A stretch of DNA of 58,326 nucleotides. Source: Chloroflexota bacterium (GTDB lineage Bacteria; Chloroflexota; Anaerolineae; B4-G1). The position numbers and the translations under genes are program-made. The notes beneath the pieces were generated by a model, which was not told where the DNA came from, did no database searches, and saw only the letters and a program-made list of their open reading frames with translations. This document shows positions 9,601-18,215 of this stretch, in pieces. The stretch spans positions 1 through 58,326 of the forward strand of contig JAAEPW010001336.1 of NCBI GenBank assembly GCA_024232355.1. The letters run 5' to 3'. The stretch's first letter is position 1, and every line of letters begins with the position of its first letter.

Positions 9601-10556
9601 TTTTCGGCGTCGACGGTCTCTGTTTCCTCAAATCCTTGATGCCACGCTGACCAGTGAGCGATCCACTCTGGAACGCGGAACTGTTTCACCCGATCGTTGG
9701 ATGGGATATAAGGTTTCAGATCCAAGATCGGCGTTTCATTGAACGCATCCACACCGGCAAGTTCGACGATTCCGTGCTCATGATCTACGCTCACGATTCG
9801 GGCCGTGGTCAATCCAATCGGATTGGGCCGTACGGGCGAGCGGGAGGCAAACACCCCCGTCACTGGCGCGTTTTCATAAGGCGGTTTGTTGTGGGTTGCT
9901 CGTCGGAAACGGTCGCCGTCGAGACGATGAAACCACCACAGCACCCGCGCGTGGCTGAAATGCTCCAGGTTTTTCAGGGCCGGGATATAAGGTTCTTGAA
10001 TGTGCAACAGTACCCCACCATCCCCACGCCGGACGTATCCTACCGGGAGGATTTCGAACGAATTCGCCTCACCACCTATGGGAATAGATCGATTCTCTTC
10101 CAACCGGTGCCTTTCCTCGGGAACCCATTCGGGCCAATCGGCCATCCATTCGGGGATTCGGGCGTCCTTGACCCGATCCTCAACCGGCATATGCGCTTTC
10201 AAGTCCAGAATCGGTGTGCCATCGAATGCGTCAATGTTGGTGATCTCGACGATTCCACGCTTGTGATCCACGTTCAACACCTCTGCGGTGGTCAGCCCAA
10301 TCGGGTTGGGCCGCATCGGCGCGCGCAAGGCAAACACTCCCGAGATTGGCGCCTCGTCGTAGGGCGGCTGGGTTTGGGTCGTCGCGCGGTGTTCGTCTCC
10401 CTGAAACTCGCTAAACCACCAAAAAACCTGCACGTGGCTAAAATGCTCCAATTGTTTCAGTGCCGGAATACAAGATTCGCTAATTTCCAAAAAGGTCTTT
10501 TCACCGTCTCGCCGCAAATATCCCACCGGCGACACCTCGAATGTTTTGTTAGTCAT
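6639..10556 (-). CDS. Tandem TsaA (TrmO-like) domains fused to an UvrA excinuclease ATPase
   Basis: A 1305-residue fusion. Residues 1-150 and 165-310 are two TsaA/TrmO-like domains, each keeping RPNPIGLTT (82-90 and 243-251) and TPILDLK (114-120 and about 275-281). From about residue 356 comes a full-length UvrA of 950 residues. It has Walker [10 protein letters not shown] at 387-395, a zinc-finger pair CPHC/CSDC before and after FSFNNPDGM, signature LSGGEGQR with Walker [10 protein letters not shown], a second Walker [12 protein letters not shown], a second zinc pair CGAC/CSDC, and LSGGEAQR with YILDEPTTG. UvrA scans DNA for bulky lesions in nucleotide excision repair; TrmO uses SAM to methylate t6A37 of tRNA. 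The UvrA part is divergent ([13 protein letters not shown]), so it may be a specialised paralogue. AGGAGA precedes the ATG, which overlaps the upstream hydrolase stop by 4 nt (ATGA). Confidence 0.9.
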   Translation of the reverse strand: MTNKTFEVSPVGYLRRDGEKTFLEISESCIPALKQLEHFSHVQVFWWFSEFQGDEHRATTQTQPPYDEAPISGVFALRAPMRPNPIGLTTAEVLNVDHKRGIVEITNIDAFDGTPILDLKAHMPVEDRVKDARIPEWMADWPEWVPEERHRLEENRSIPIGGEANSFEILPVGYVRRGDGGVLLHIQEPYIPALKNLEHFSHARVLWWFHRLDGDRFRRATHNKPPYENAPVTGVFASRSPVRPNPIGLTTARIVSVDHEHGIVELAGVDAFNETPILDLKPYIPSNDRVKQFRVPEWIAHWSAWHQGFEETETVDAENLRPADSDRLAAFQAAQPVLPTPSERPSHEHGGLKEEYADAILIRGARQHNLKNVDVTIPQDKFTVITGVSGSGKSSLAFDTLYAEGRRRYVGSLSTLARRLVGQMEKPQVDHILGLVPTIAIEQGSVSRNPRSTVGTVTEVQDYLRVLFARVGTRHCPQCGRGIKPQTARRIADQLSALVPGTRFQLLAPIVRAREGTHKDVLEQARRNNHKVRIDGEILDPSTTSVSLAETEPHTIEWIVENLIVPENGQTEFHNRIFDAAETGLQAGGGYLTVVLEGEEEVLLSQHTVCPHCNIFFFELSPALFSFNNPDGMCSDCNGLGVKLSVDPELIVTDPDLSLLDGASPWYGELRKVKPSGNWMRSELFALADVMHVDLELPWRELPQAFRDAALYGTGDEIISWTYDMKKRGRSISFERPAQGAVNNIKRLLQRTDSERAREGLMGFMRKRPCPTCGGERLCADARFITVGGTRFPEVASMTLARVHQWITSLSHRLTPEQRQIAHEVVVELDHRLASLLNVGLHYLALDRPAPTLSGGEGQRIRLATQLGCGLTGLLYVLDEPSIGLHPRDHKALLNTLTQLRDEGNTVVVVEHDTDTMRAADWLIDLGPGAGTLGGEIIAAGTPEEVMADPASLTGQYLSGNLHVASPNGKERREPQSWLTLTGARLHNLKEVDARFPLGLMTCVTGVSGSGKSSLVAQTLSPALARALHGAESTPGPHSSIEGLNQVNKVINIDQVPIGRTPRSNPGTYVGAFDEIRKVFASTPEAKDRKFKANRFSFNAKVGQCGACQGHGRKRIEMHFLPDVWVTCSDCEGKRFNRQTLEIEYREKSIADVLDMDIEEARTFFADHDKITRILQTLHDVGLGYLKLGQSALTLSGGEAQRVKLAKELCRPDTGRTVYILDEPTTGLHFADIQKLLDVLHRLTDAGNTVIIIEHNLDVIKTADWIIDIGPEGGDAGGHIVAQGTPEQVAQVTKSYTGQFLQSVL

Positions 10557-11362
10557 AAATTCTCCTGGACAAAGAATGATCTGACGACCGGGAATACGCG
10601 GTCGATTTGGGTAAATTCTTGGTCGTGAGTCAAGTCTTGAACGATTTCAATTTTTACGTTGGCTGCGTCCAAAGCGTCGCGGTTGGCTTTTATCCAATCT
10701 ACGACATGTTTGTTCCTGGTTCCTGCCAACAGCAGGGTGGGGCAGCCGACCTCGCCAGGCTCGATGCTGGGCCAATCGCGCATGGCCCGGAGGCAAGTGA
10801 CCAACGAGGGGATTTGTCCCTTGATCTTGCCATTTTTCTTCAAAGGGACGGTGCCCTCCTGGGCCGCCTGTATCACGGGTGCCCACCGTTTCAGGAAATC
10901 GTCGATGAACTTGTCGAACGCCTCATCCACCGCCGGGCCAAACGGAACGCCGATCATGGCAATGGCGGTCACTCGATCTGACCAAGCGCCCAGGTACCGG
11001 GCAATGTTGCCCCCTAGGCTAAAACCCCACACCGCGAATCGCTCCACGGCGCAGGCATCTGCTACGTTGTTCACGTCCTGGCAGATCATTTCGATGGCAT
11101 AATCGGCGACGTCAACCGAGTGGTCACTATCGCCAGTTCCACAAAGATCGACCGCAATGACCGTGAAATTGTTCTGCAGCTGCTCGACGTAGCCTGCCTT
11201 GTGCCAGTCCTGCCGTGTCTTTCCGGCACCGTGCAATAATATCAGCGCCGGGCCACTGCCGGTGACGTCGTAGGCGATGCGCGCACCATTTGTTGACGTG
11301 CCAAAGTGTGTGCTTTTATCTTTTGATCTCAATACTCTATCACTCTGGGAAGCTTTTTCCAT
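10553..11362 (-). CDS. Alpha/beta hydrolase
   Basis: An alpha/beta-hydrolase of up to 269 residues. The oxyanion block is LILLHGAGKTRQDW, the strand-turn is VIAVDLCGTGDSD, and the nucleophile elbow is GFSLGG. A likely acid is in the LLLAGTRNKHVVD region, and the His is in DLTHDQEF. It should be a cytoplasmic esterase, amidase or epoxide-hydrolase-like enzyme; the substrate is unknown. The ATG at 11362 lies inside the end of the DUF4332 gene and has no clear ribosome binding site. A TTG at 11332 overlaps that gene's stop as TTGA and may be the true start. Its own stop overlaps the UvrA-fusion start, so the three genes are translationally linked. Confidence 0.8.
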   Translation of the reverse strand: MEKASQSDRVLRSKDKSTHFGTSTNGARIAYDVTGSGPALILLHGAGKTRQDWHKAGYVEQLQNNFTVIAVDLCGTGDSDHSVDVADYAIEMICQDVNNVADACAVERFAVWGFSLGGNIARYLGAWSDRVTAIAMIGVPFGPAVDEAFDKFIDDFLKRWAPVIQAAQEGTVPLKKNGKIKGQIPSLVTCLRAMRDWPSIEPGEVGCPTLLLAGTRNKHVVDWIKANRDALDAANVKIEIVQDLTHDQEFTQIDRVFPVVRSFFVQENL

Positions 11363-12012
11363 ATTTCAGCACTAGCGGCAATATCTTCCGCTGTGGGCAT
11401 GGCTGCCTTTGTGATTTTTTGTTCCTCGTTGACCTCACGCAGATTTGCACATAATTCTTCTGGCGAACAGTCGGCTAGTTTTCCAAGGGTATCAGTCCCT
11501 GCCTCATAGATAACACGTGCAAAAGTCGGACCAACATAACTTGCCCTTGACAAATCGGCTAGTTTCACCAATTCTAGCAGTGCGTCATCGGCTACACCCG
11601 TCAATGCGGATAACTCGGCTCGATTTTGCTTGGATTTTGCTCGTTCGAAGAGTTGCTTGGTTTGCTTGATGCCCACCGCCGCTAACCGCTCGACGTGTTC
11701 AGTGTCAACGTTGGGGAACTTGACGAGGGGGACCGGTTTCGGCGTATAAACGTTTATCCGCCGTCTCAATATGGTGAGATATTCTTGAGGTATTCCTGAT
11801 TCCTGTGCAAGCTGTTCGAGCTTTTTCTTGGACTTGGACCGGTTCGCCAAGTTTTGGAGATTTGTAATTCCTATAGCCTCCAGTATTGCAAATCGCTCGG
11901 ACGTTTTTTCGCCCAATACCTTTTCACTCGGTAAAAGCCTGCCGGTTTCTAGAATATGTTTAAATTCTGCAAGGCTGAATTGTTCCAGATCAACGTGGTA
12001 TTGTTCCGACAT
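11329..12012 (-). CDS. DUF4332 (helix-hairpin-helix) protein
   Basis: A 227-residue cytoplasmic protein with repeated helix-hairpin-helix-like units, such as EAIGITNLQNLANRSKSK, AAVGIKQTKQLFERAKSK and GTDTLGKLADCSPEEL. This is the pattern of DUF4332 proteins, which are usually taken to bind nucleic acids non-specifically. Its exact role is unknown. AGGAG lies 5 nt before the ATG at 12012. It sits between a ClbS-like protein and an alpha/beta hydrolase in a tight minus-strand operon, 8 bp after the former and overlapping the latter, so a DNA-binding helper role in a repair or protection system is plausible. Confidence 0.75.
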   Translation of the reverse strand: MSEQYHVDLEQFSLAEFKHILETGRLLPSEKVLGEKTSERFAILEAIGITNLQNLANRSKSKKKLEQLAQESGIPQEYLTILRRRINVYTPKPVPLVKFPNVDTEHVERLAAVGIKQTKQLFERAKSKQNRAELSALTGVADDALLELVKLADLSRASYVGPTFARVIYEAGTDTLGKLADCSPEELCANLREVNEEQKITKAAMPTAEDIAASAEIWKKLPRVIEY

Positions 12013-12020
12013 ATTTACTC

Positions 12021-12533
12021 CTATGCTGATTTTTCCTTGACCCTGAACCCCTTGCGGATTTCCTTCCTGGCCCAGAGATAATGGCTGCTAGTGGCAGAAA
12101 CAAAGTAGGTGCCCAGTGTGTTCTTTTTTGTCCACACAAATTGACCCGCCGTGAACATCTCTTCGCTGGACAGTCCCTGGATGACGCCCATAATCTCACA
12201 GTGCGACGCCTGGAACTGCTCCAATATCTCGTCCAGCGGCCGGTCACGGTGCTTTTCATAGATGTGTTGGTTGAGCTGCGGTGTCTGGTTCCACTTGAAC
12301 CCTGGCGCTGGAAGTTCGGGGGTTTCTCCGCGCAGCCCGGTCGCGTGCCATCCCAATACCATCTGTTCCCATTCAACCAGGTGGGCCAACATGTCCTTGG
12401 TGGACCATTCGCCGACTATTCCCGGCTCGGTCATTTGTTCAGGCGTCAAGGTTTCCAGAAACGTCTCCAACGCTCCCCGTTCCTTCTCGATTGCGGCTAA
12501 AAGATCAGATTTGCTCGTAGGTCTAGGCATCAT
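12021..12533 (-). CDS. ClbS/DfsB-family (DUF1706) four-helix-bundle protein
   Basis: A 170-residue protein that matches the ClbS/DfsB family in length and motifs. It has an N-terminal KSDLLAAIEKERGALETFL helix, then VGEWSTKDMLAHLVEWEQM, then LPAPGFKWNQTPQLNQHIYE, then a final SHYLWARKEIRKG helix. ClbS from colibactin producers protects DNA by hydrolysing the electrophilic cyclopropane of the toxin; other family members lie in the wider DinB superfamily and have unknown tasks. AGGAGA precedes two consecutive ATG codons (12533 and 12530), and the second has the better spacing. It is 11 bp from the TsaA gene and 8 bp from the DUF4332 gene, inside the operon that ends with the UvrA fusion. Confidence 0.82.
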   Translation of the reverse strand: MMPRPTSKSDLLAAIEKERGALETFLETLTPEQMTEPGIVGEWSTKDMLAHLVEWEQMVLGWHATGLRGETPELPAPGFKWNQTPQLNQHIYEKHRDRPLDEILEQFQASHCEIMGVIQGLSSEEMFTAGQFVWTKKNTLGTYFVSATSSHYLWARKEIRKGFRVKEKSA

Positions 12534-12544
12534 TCATCTCCTAA

Positions 12545-13045
12545 TCATTGTGCACTTGTATCTTGGTCTTCTAATTTCGGACCCTCGTCCGGTGCCCACT
12601 CTGGCCAATCCGACGCCCAATCGGGGACGTTCACATTTTGCAACCGGTCGCAAACCGGGATGTACGGCTTGAGGTCGAGCACGGGCGTGTCGTCAAAGGT
12701 GTCGATGCTGGTGATTTCGACCTCCCCGGCGTCGTGGTCGACGTTCAGCACCTTGGTCGTGCTCAGCCCAATGGGATTCGGGCGGACGGGTGAGCGGCAA
12801 GCAAACATGCCGAGGGTCGGAGCATCATAAGGCGCGTGCTCGCTTTGGGTGATCCCACGATACACGTCATCCTGATACTCGCTGAACCACCAGAATACCT
12901 GCACGTGGCTGAACTGTTCCAACTCTTTCAGCGCGGGCGCGTATGCTTTGAGGATTTCTATGTACGTTCTTCCGTTATCTCGTCTGACATGTCCGACCGG
13001 GAAAATCTCAAAAGCTGTATTTCGTTTCAATGTTTGATTACTCAC
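12545..13045 (-). CDS. Stand-alone TsaA/TrmO-like protein
   Basis: A 166-residue single TsaA domain, clearly paralogous to both domains at the front of the UvrA fusion. It shares [40 protein letters not shown] and the WPEW ending. TrmO enzymes use SAM to form m6t6A37 in tRNA-Thr and work as dimers. This short version lacks the extra C-terminal domain seen in E. coli TrmO. Translation starts at a GTG (13045) with AAGGAGA 9 nt before it. The gene is 14 bp after the AraC regulator gene and 11 bp before the ClbS-like gene. Whether it methylates tRNA or uses the fold on another substrate cannot be decided from sequence. Confidence 0.85.
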   Translation of the reverse strand: MSNQTLKRNTAFEIFPVGHVRRDNGRTYIEILKAYAPALKELEQFSHVQVFWWFSEYQDDVYRGITQSEHAPYDAPTLGMFACRSPVRPNPIGLSTTKVLNVDHDAGEVEITSIDTFDDTPVLDLKPYIPVCDRLQNVNVPDWASDWPEWAPDEGPKLEDQDTSAQ

Positions 13046-13059
13046 TTGATCTGTCTCCT

Positions 13060-13977
13060 TTACTGTTTATCATGTGCTTGGGATTTTACGGCAAGAGCAG
13101 GGATTTTGGACGCGCGCTCAATTTCGTCAATCGGAATCAGTATCTCGCTCTCAGAATCTGGATCGTCTGGACCTTTGTACCGCTCGCCGTAAAATTCGAT
13201 CTGCAATGGAGCGGCTGTCGAGTGGTCCGACTTTGGCAGCCAGGTCTGGTAGACATAATCGAGCGTCATACCTACATCCTTTGATGGTCCTTTGTGGATA
13301 AACTTGGCATATTTTAGCGGCTGAATCGTTTTTCCCACCAGTGTTGGTGGTATGGCGTCGAGCGAATCGACCGCCACACCGATCATGAAAAAGATGCTCT
13401 GTGGGTCTCCCGCAAGGGTAAAGAACGATACACCGTAATATTGTTGTGGTTTCAGTTGCTTTGGTATAGATTCGATCTCACTGCTGAGTTGTTCCCACAG
13501 TTCCGTTACGATGTCTGTTTCCCCCTTGACGCGGGAGGCCAGCCCGACGAGATGGATTTTGTCCAACTCGACCAACTCGGGTTTCAGATAATCACCTTTG
13601 TTTATGTGTTTGATGTATTCGAGCGTGGCTTCCAACTTGACTAACTGGGGCAAGATTTTGCTCTTTTTCACCTGGTTGGGAAGCATCCCAAACATCCTTC
13701 GGAACGCCCGCGAGTATGTTTCGGGATTGTTGAACTGGTACTCGAATGCAACGTCAATGATGCGCTTTCCTGATTCTACCAGTTCCCTGGCGGATTCTGA
13801 CAGTCGCCTGCGCATAATATAGTCATAAGGGCTGTGGCCAATGACGCGGTTGAACGTGCGAGAAAAGTGGTACACGGAATAGCCTACTGCGTCGGCGACA
13901 TCTTGAATAGAAATGGGCGCTTTCAAGTGTTGCTCGATAAATTGCACAGCCTGGTATACGCTTTCTAGATTCGACAT
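13060..13977 (-). CDS. AraC-family regulator with GyrI-like ligand-binding domain
   Basis: About 305 residues. The N-terminal 105 or so are an AraC/XylS double helix-turn-helix (ISIQDVADAVGYSVYHFSR, then IIDVAFEYQFNNPETYSRAF). Residues 150-300 are a GyrI-like / multidrug-effector-binding fold (KIHLVGLASRVKGET, with a repeated beta-alpha-beta pattern ending SEILIPI), like Rob or the BmrR ligand domain. Such regulators activate drug or stress genes when they bind a small hydrophobic compound. I start at the ATG at 13977. A GTG at 14007 overlaps the upstream stop as GTGA and would add 10 residues. It is the second gene of the operon that ends with the UvrA fusion and is its best candidate regulator. 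Confidence 0.87.
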   Translation of the reverse strand: MSNLESVYQAVQFIEQHLKAPISIQDVADAVGYSVYHFSRTFNRVIGHSPYDYIMRRRLSESARELVESGKRIIDVAFEYQFNNPETYSRAFRRMFGMLPNQVKKSKILPQLVKLEATLEYIKHINKGDYLKPELVELDKIHLVGLASRVKGETDIVTELWEQLSSEIESIPKQLKPQQYYGVSFFTLAGDPQSIFFMIGVAVDSLDAIPPTLVGKTIQPLKYAKFIHKGPSKDVGMTLDYVYQTWLPKSDHSTAAPLQIEFYGERYKGPDDPDSESEILIPIDEIERASKIPALAVKSQAHDKQ

Positions 13978-14003
13978 AAAGGTGTCCGCCTGACTGGTAC
14001 GTA

Positions 14004-14516
14004 TCACTCGGATTTTTCGATCGGAACATAAACATCAAGCATAGATTCCTCGATTTTATCCAGTCCCTTGAATCTATGGTCATAGTATTGGATGCCATAT
14101 TGGTGGGACACGTAGTATCCCGATGCCGGTATCCAATCGAAATAGATCAACTTGCTCCAGTCGGAAGTAATTTCTTCAGCTTGCAAAGTGAATACTGCAT
14201 ATTGTGTAGCTGGCAGAATTTTGACCACACATTCGATAGGCACATCCTCCAGTTTTTCAACCCGCACCCCGATGAACACCTCAAAAAGACCTTTTTCTGG
14301 GGTTTCTTCGGTTTCAATGTGAATTTCCAAGAGCGCGTTGGACTCTGCGATGTGCTTTATGGCATCGGCATTCTGGCCGTGAAAGGCAAAGAACCTCTTC
14401 CACAAAAGACCGATTTCATTGTCCTCGCTCCAGCCAGTGGTCTGACTGAATGGATCGCCATAAAAACTCATACCTACCACCAGCCATTCCTTTGCAGTCA
14501 CTATTTTGGGGTCCAT
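14004..14516 (-). CDS. GyrI-like small-molecule-binding protein
   Basis: A 170-residue stand-alone GyrI-like domain (KIVTAKEWLVVGMSF, internal FEVFIGVRVEK and a VYVPIEK ending). The overall beta-alpha-beta-beta pattern is seen twice. It resembles the ligand domain of the AraC regulator encoded next. Stand-alone GyrI-like proteins include the gyrase-protecting SbmC and enzymes that hydrolyse cyclopropanoid genotoxins of the yatakemycin/CC-1065 type; many have no known ligand. I start at the ATG at 14516 because AAGGGAG lies 7 nt upstream; the longer frame from 14552 has none. It is the first gene of the seven-gene run, 26 bp before the regulator. Confidence 0.75.
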   Translation of the reverse strand: MDPKIVTAKEWLVVGMSFYGDPFSQTTGWSEDNEIGLLWKRFFAFHGQNADAIKHIAESNALLEIHIETEETPEKGLFEVFIGVRVEKLEDVPIECVVKILPATQYAVFTLQAEEITSDWSKLIYFDWIPASGYYVSHQYGIQYYDHRFKGLDKIEESMLDVYVPIEKSE

Positions 14517-14562
14517 AAACTTGCTCCCTTTATGCAAATGCACGTTATCCATTGATGCGTTG

Positions 14563-14568
14563 ATTATA
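14563..14568 (-). promoter_or_regulatory. -10 box of the probable GyrI/AraC/UvrA operon promoter
   Basis: On the minus strand TATAAT occupies 14568-14563, about 47 nt before the ATG at 14516. No good TTGACA-like box lies 16-18 bp upstream, which would fit an activator-dependent promoter such as one driven by the AraC protein of this operon. Confidence 0.45.
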
Positions 14569-15347
14569 TCAGAATGGTGATGCTTGTGCTTGATTCTGCT
14601 TGCTCAATTTGGGCCGAATTTGATCCGGTTCTTGGCTCAAACTGACGATTCTTGCAGTGTCCAAAGTACTATAATCGGAATGCAGGTTTTGTCAAAATGT
14701 TCGAATAGAATTAAAAGTGAGATTCTTTCGACCTGTGCAATTAAAACTTGGACTTGGCAGTTGCAGGCTTGTGGTATTATGTCCGGCAAAACGTGCGGGA
14801 GAAAAAGGGCGGGTTAACAACTACAAGGCCAAGGTACGAGTTGAGATCGCAGCATGCGAGGATGACAATGGATGATGTCCTGTGAACTGAAACCATATCG
14901 GGTAATGAAAAGGGGGATAGGCTCTTGGGCCATCCTCCTTTTAACACCTCAATCTCAGAATTTACTTGAAACCAACTCGCCATCGCGCAGTCCATAAACG
15001 CAGTCGGCTTGTGCTCCTTGCTTTGACAGCGTCAAAGATGTTAGGTCCACTCGTTCTTCCAATTGGGCCAGATTGGTGATCGTGAATGGTACGGCTCAAG
15101 TGGCGGGTGATGGCATCGTTGGAAATGACTACAGGCAGCACATTGGGTTGGGCGAGTCTGGTTCCAGAACGCGCATAATGTCGTGCATAGTAAAGGGGTT
15201 GATACCTGGTGAACAAGATGCTACTTTACTTGGGAAAAGGTTGTTGGATTACACGGTGCCTGTCAGGAAAAAGAGAGGCGCGCACAATGTTGACTTTGGT
15301 GGCAAAAGTGTCCAGTAGATCGCTGTTCGATTTGGGATGTTGGTGCT
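14569..15347. other. 780-bp intergenic region with a decayed coding remnant
   Basis: No intact gene is supported here. On the minus strand, between about 15310 and 14960, short coding-like pieces in three different frames follow each other: PFTMHDIMRVLEPDSPNP, then VLPVVISNDAITRHL, then TITNLAQLEERVDLTSL and a CVYGLRDGEL tail ending at a stop near 14965. This pattern suggests a frameshifted, decayed gene of unidentified family. The part from 14569 to 14950 shows nothing I can name. Confidence 0.35.
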
Positions 15348-15656
15348 CTACCCCCAACCTTTGTCGCTGGGAAAAATATTGTCATACTTGACGCTGCTGC
15401 GCGGCTCGGCCATCATATCGGCGACAGTGTCGCGCCAGGTCTGGTAGTGGGCCGTCTTTTTGTGCTCTGCCGGGTCGTCGAGGGTGCGGTAAACTTCGAC
15501 CAGAACGAAACGGGAGGGATCATCTTTTTGCTGGATCACGTCAAAGCGGGCGATGCCCGGCTCCTGCACGCTGTTGCGGGCATTCTCTATCGTTGCCTGC
15601 TTAAAGGCTTGGACACACTCTGGTTTGACGTGTACGCATACGTGTACAATAAACAT
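15348..15656 (-). CDS. Antibiotic-biosynthesis-monooxygenase (ABM) domain protein
   Basis: A 102-residue single-domain protein of the dimeric alpha/beta-barrel ABM type: [18 protein letters not shown], then [12 protein letters not shown], then [12 protein letters not shown] and HYQTWRD. Relatives include LsrG and YgiN-like quinol monooxygenases, and many family members have no known substrate. I place the start at the ATG at 15656 because GGAGGT lies 7 nt upstream; the longer frame would overlap the upstream gene. It follows the Tex stop by 14 bp and so is probably the last gene of that transcript. Confidence 0.82.
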   Translation of the reverse strand: MFIVHVCVHVKPECVQAFKQATIENARNSVQEPGIARFDVIQQKDDPSRFVLVEVYRTLDDPAEHKKTAHYQTWRDTVADMMAEPRSSVKYDNIFPSDKGWG

Positions 15657-15670
15657 TTTGGAACCTCCGT

Positions 15671-17836
15671 TTATTTTTGATTGCCCTGTCCGGGCCATCC
15701 TAGTGAGATCCTGCCGCGCTCAGGTTCCACTCGCAAAATCTCTATGTCAATCACATCGCCCACTTGCAATCGTGTGCCACGTGGTATCTGGCTGCGGTGC
15801 AACAGACCATCGTTCTTGACGCCAACGTCCACGAACGCGCCAAAATCTACAACGTTGCGTACGGTACCCTTTAGCCGCATACCGGTTCGCAGGTCGTCCA
15901 TCGTCAGCACGTCGCTGCGCAGGATGGGAGCGGGAAGGTCTTGACGGGGGTCGCGGCCGGGGCGGATCAACTGTTCGAGAATATCGGTTAGGGTGGGGAT
16001 GCCGGTTTCTAGTTCATCTGCCAGCGCGCTCAGGCGGTTCTGCAACTTGAGCAGGGCAGCTTCTCGTTGGGTGGGTTTCGTTTGCATGGCTAACCCGGCG
16101 TGCTCCAGCACGGTCTGGGCGATAGTATAACTCTCTGGATGGATGGCACTGGTGTCCAGCGGGTTGTCGCCATCTCGGATGCGTAAAAAGCCTGCCGCTT
16201 GCTCAAAGGTTTTTGGTCCCAGGCCAGACACCTTTTTGAGTGCCGCCCGGCTGCGGAACGGCCCGTTGGCATCCCGATGGGCCACGATGCGATCCGCCAG
16301 CTTGGGGCCGATGCCAGACACGTGCGCCAACAGCGCGGGCGACGCGGTGTTCACGTCTACGCCGACCCGGTTGACCACACTCTCCACCACGCCGGCCAAC
16401 GCCTCATCGAGTTGAGATTGATCCACATCGTGCTGATACATCCCGACACCGATGGACTTGGGGTTGATTTTCACCAACTCGGCCAGCGGGTCCTGCACGC
16501 GCCGGGCAATAGAGACCGCGCCCCGCATACTGACGTCCATATCGGGCAACTCGGCGCGGGCCAACGGGCTGGCGCTGTAGACGCTGGCTCCAGCCTCGCT
16601 GGCGATGAGATACTTGAGACCGATGACTGGTGATTTGGGATGGGAGAACTTGGTGCGGATCAGTTCGGCGACGAGTTGTTCAGTCTCGCGAGAGGCGGTG
16701 CCATTGCCGATAGTGATCAGCGTGACACCGTGCTCGACGGCGAGGGCGACGAGGGTTTTCTGTGCTGCGTCCTGCTGTCTTTGTGGTGGATGGGGATAGA
16801 TGGTGGCCGTATCCAGCACCTTGCCGGTGGGATCCACGACGGTAACTTTACAGCCGGTGCGAAATCCTGGGTCGATGCCCATCATGGTGTGTCCGGCCAA
16901 CGGCGGTTGGTTGAGCAGTGCGCGCAGGTTGTCGGCAAAAACAGAGATGGCGTGGTTCTCGGATTGTTCGGCCAGGATGCGGCGCACGTCGCGCTCGATG
17001 GCGGGGAGCAAGAGCCGCTGGGCGGCATCGTCCGCGGCCAAGACGAGTTGGTCGGCCAGCGGCGAGTTCCGGTCGGGGCGAAAGTGGATGTTGATGGCCG
17101 TTTGCCAGTCCCGTTCGGGGACGTCGACGTGTACCCGCAAGACCTTGTCAGCTTCGCCACGGCTGATCGCCATCGCCTGGTGAGGGCGCAATCGGTTGAC
17201 TCGCTGCTCAAAATCGTAATATATTTCATAGACGCTGCGTGGATCGTCAGCCTTGTCTATTTTTTTGGCTCGGAGCGTGCCCCATTGGAGTGCCTTTTCG
17301 CGCGTGGTCTGCCGGACTTGGGCGTGGTCACTGATGGTCTCGGCCACGATGTCGCGTGCCCCAGTCCATGCGTCTTCCACGGTTGGGACGTCTGCCGTGA
17401 GAAAGGGTGCGGCGATTTGGGCGAGACTTTGTGGGACGAAATCTTGTTCTAGGATGAGGTCTGCAAGGTCCTGCAAGCCCTTTTTGCGGGCGATGCTGGC
17501 GCGGGTGCGACGCTTGGGCTTGTACGGCTGGTACAAGTCTTCCAGTGCCGTGCGGGTCTCGGCGGCGAGTAATTGTTGGTGTAGTTCTGGTGTGAGCTTG
17601 CCCTGCGATTCAATGGTGCTGATGATGGTCTGGCGCCGCTCGTCCATCGCCCTCAGCTTGGTCAGCAGCGCCTTTAGTTGGCGGATTTGTTCCTCGTCCA
17701 GCCCGCCGGTGACCTCTTTGCGGTAGCGGGCGATAAAGGGCAGCGTGTTGTCATCGTCGAGTAGTTCGATGGTGGCTGTGACCTGATCGGGGCGTATGTT
17801 TAATTGTTTGGTGATCTGTTGTGCATGATTGTTCAT
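15671..17836 (-). CDS. tex: Tex-family RNA-binding transcription accessory protein
   Basis: A 721-residue protein with the complete Tex layout. It has an N-terminal helical part with [15 protein letters not shown], a YqgF/RNase H-like domain starting at [14 protein letters not shown], helix-hairpin-helix motifs ([18 protein letters not shown] and [19 protein letters not shown]), and a C-terminal S1 domain ([17 protein letters not shown]). Tex binds nucleic acids, associates with RNA polymerase and affects transcription and toxin expression in some bacteria. It is cytoplasmic. The ATG at 17836 has only a weak upstream AGG. The gene follows the helicase-associated cluster by about 20 bp on the same strand, so it may be co-transcribed with XPB and partners. 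Confidence 0.93.
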   Translation of the reverse strand: MNNHAQQITKQLNIRPDQVTATIELLDDDNTLPFIARYRKEVTGGLDEEQIRQLKALLTKLRAMDERRQTIISTIESQGKLTPELHQQLLAAETRTALEDLYQPYKPKRRTRASIARKKGLQDLADLILEQDFVPQSLAQIAAPFLTADVPTVEDAWTGARDIVAETISDHAQVRQTTREKALQWGTLRAKKIDKADDPRSVYEIYYDFEQRVNRLRPHQAMAISRGEADKVLRVHVDVPERDWQTAINIHFRPDRNSPLADQLVLAADDAAQRLLLPAIERDVRRILAEQSENHAISVFADNLRALLNQPPLAGHTMMGIDPGFRTGCKVTVVDPTGKVLDTATIYPHPPQRQQDAAQKTLVALAVEHGVTLITIGNGTASRETEQLVAELIRTKFSHPKSPVIGLKYLIASEAGASVYSASPLARAELPDMDVSMRGAVSIARRVQDPLAELVKINPKSIGVGMYQHDVDQSQLDEALAGVVESVVNRVGVDVNTASPALLAHVSGIGPKLADRIVAHRDANGPFRSRAALKKVSGLGPKTFEQAAGFLRIRDGDNPLDTSAIHPESYTIAQTVLEHAGLAMQTKPTQREAALLKLQNRLSALADELETGIPTLTDILEQLIRPGRDPRQDLPAPILRSDVLTMDDLRTGMRLKGTVRNVVDFGAFVDVGVKNDGLLHRSQIPRGTRLQVGDVIDIEILRVEPERGRISLGWPGQGNQK

Positions 17837-17855
17837 TTTGGGTTAAACCTGCCTT

Positions 17856-18215
17856 TTATTTTGACGTTGGAGAACTCTTGGGGTGTTTGAGGCCATTTGT
17901 GACGCGCACACCAAATTGTTCCAGAATTTCTTTCACTCGGGCCAACTCTTGGGCCGGAACGATGGCCAATGCCCGATCTTGGGTTGGAAAGGGCGTGAAA
18001 TGTACTTGTAACTCGGGATGGTTTGCCAGTTCGTCCATGGTGGCTTGATCGCGGAACTCGATCAACGTGAGTGTTTCGGCGGCGGCGTGACCGTAATAGC
18101 CGCCCCAAGCTTTGATCTGTTCGACCAATTCGCTTGGTAAAGTCCCCCGGTGCAGTTTGCCCAATTCCTTTAACATGCGGACGGTTTTTTTCTTGCTTCC
18201 ACCTGCCTGCCCCAC
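17856..18215 (-). CDS. C-terminal part of a helicase-associated protein, out of frame with its N-terminal part
   Basis: This frame (119 residues from a GTG at 18215) has the shared C-terminal domain of helicase-associated proteins: LPSELVEQIKAWGGYYGHAAAETLTLIEF, then LAIVPAQELARVKEILEQFGV. The same pattern ends the neighbouring SWIM protein (IRDQLTSWWTNYGQVRIYENLTVIEF). Reading the frame upstream of the GTG gives KKWLLTPASVGQAGG, a block expected in the middle of such a protein. It is therefore best seen as the end of the gene at 18170-20227, displaced by one frame at the A7 run at 18237-18243 (T on the plus strand). As a separate protein it is unlikely. Confidence 0.7.
   Translation of the reverse strand: MGQAGGSKKKTVRMLKELGKLHRGTLPSELVEQIKAWGGYYGHAAAETLTLIEFRDQATMDELANHPELQVHFTPFPTQDRALAIVPAQELARVKEILEQFGVRVTNGLKHPKSSPTSK

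Noticed and set aside
11329..11362. 34-nt overlap between the DUF4332 and hydrolase genes as a frameshift fusion
   Set aside because: Both proteins look complete, and a TTG start at 11332 removes most of the overlap.
14777..14995. 72-codon minus-strand frame in the intergenic region upstream of the GyrI-like gene
   Set aside because: No ribosome binding site, no family resemblance and unlike codon use; best taken as chance.
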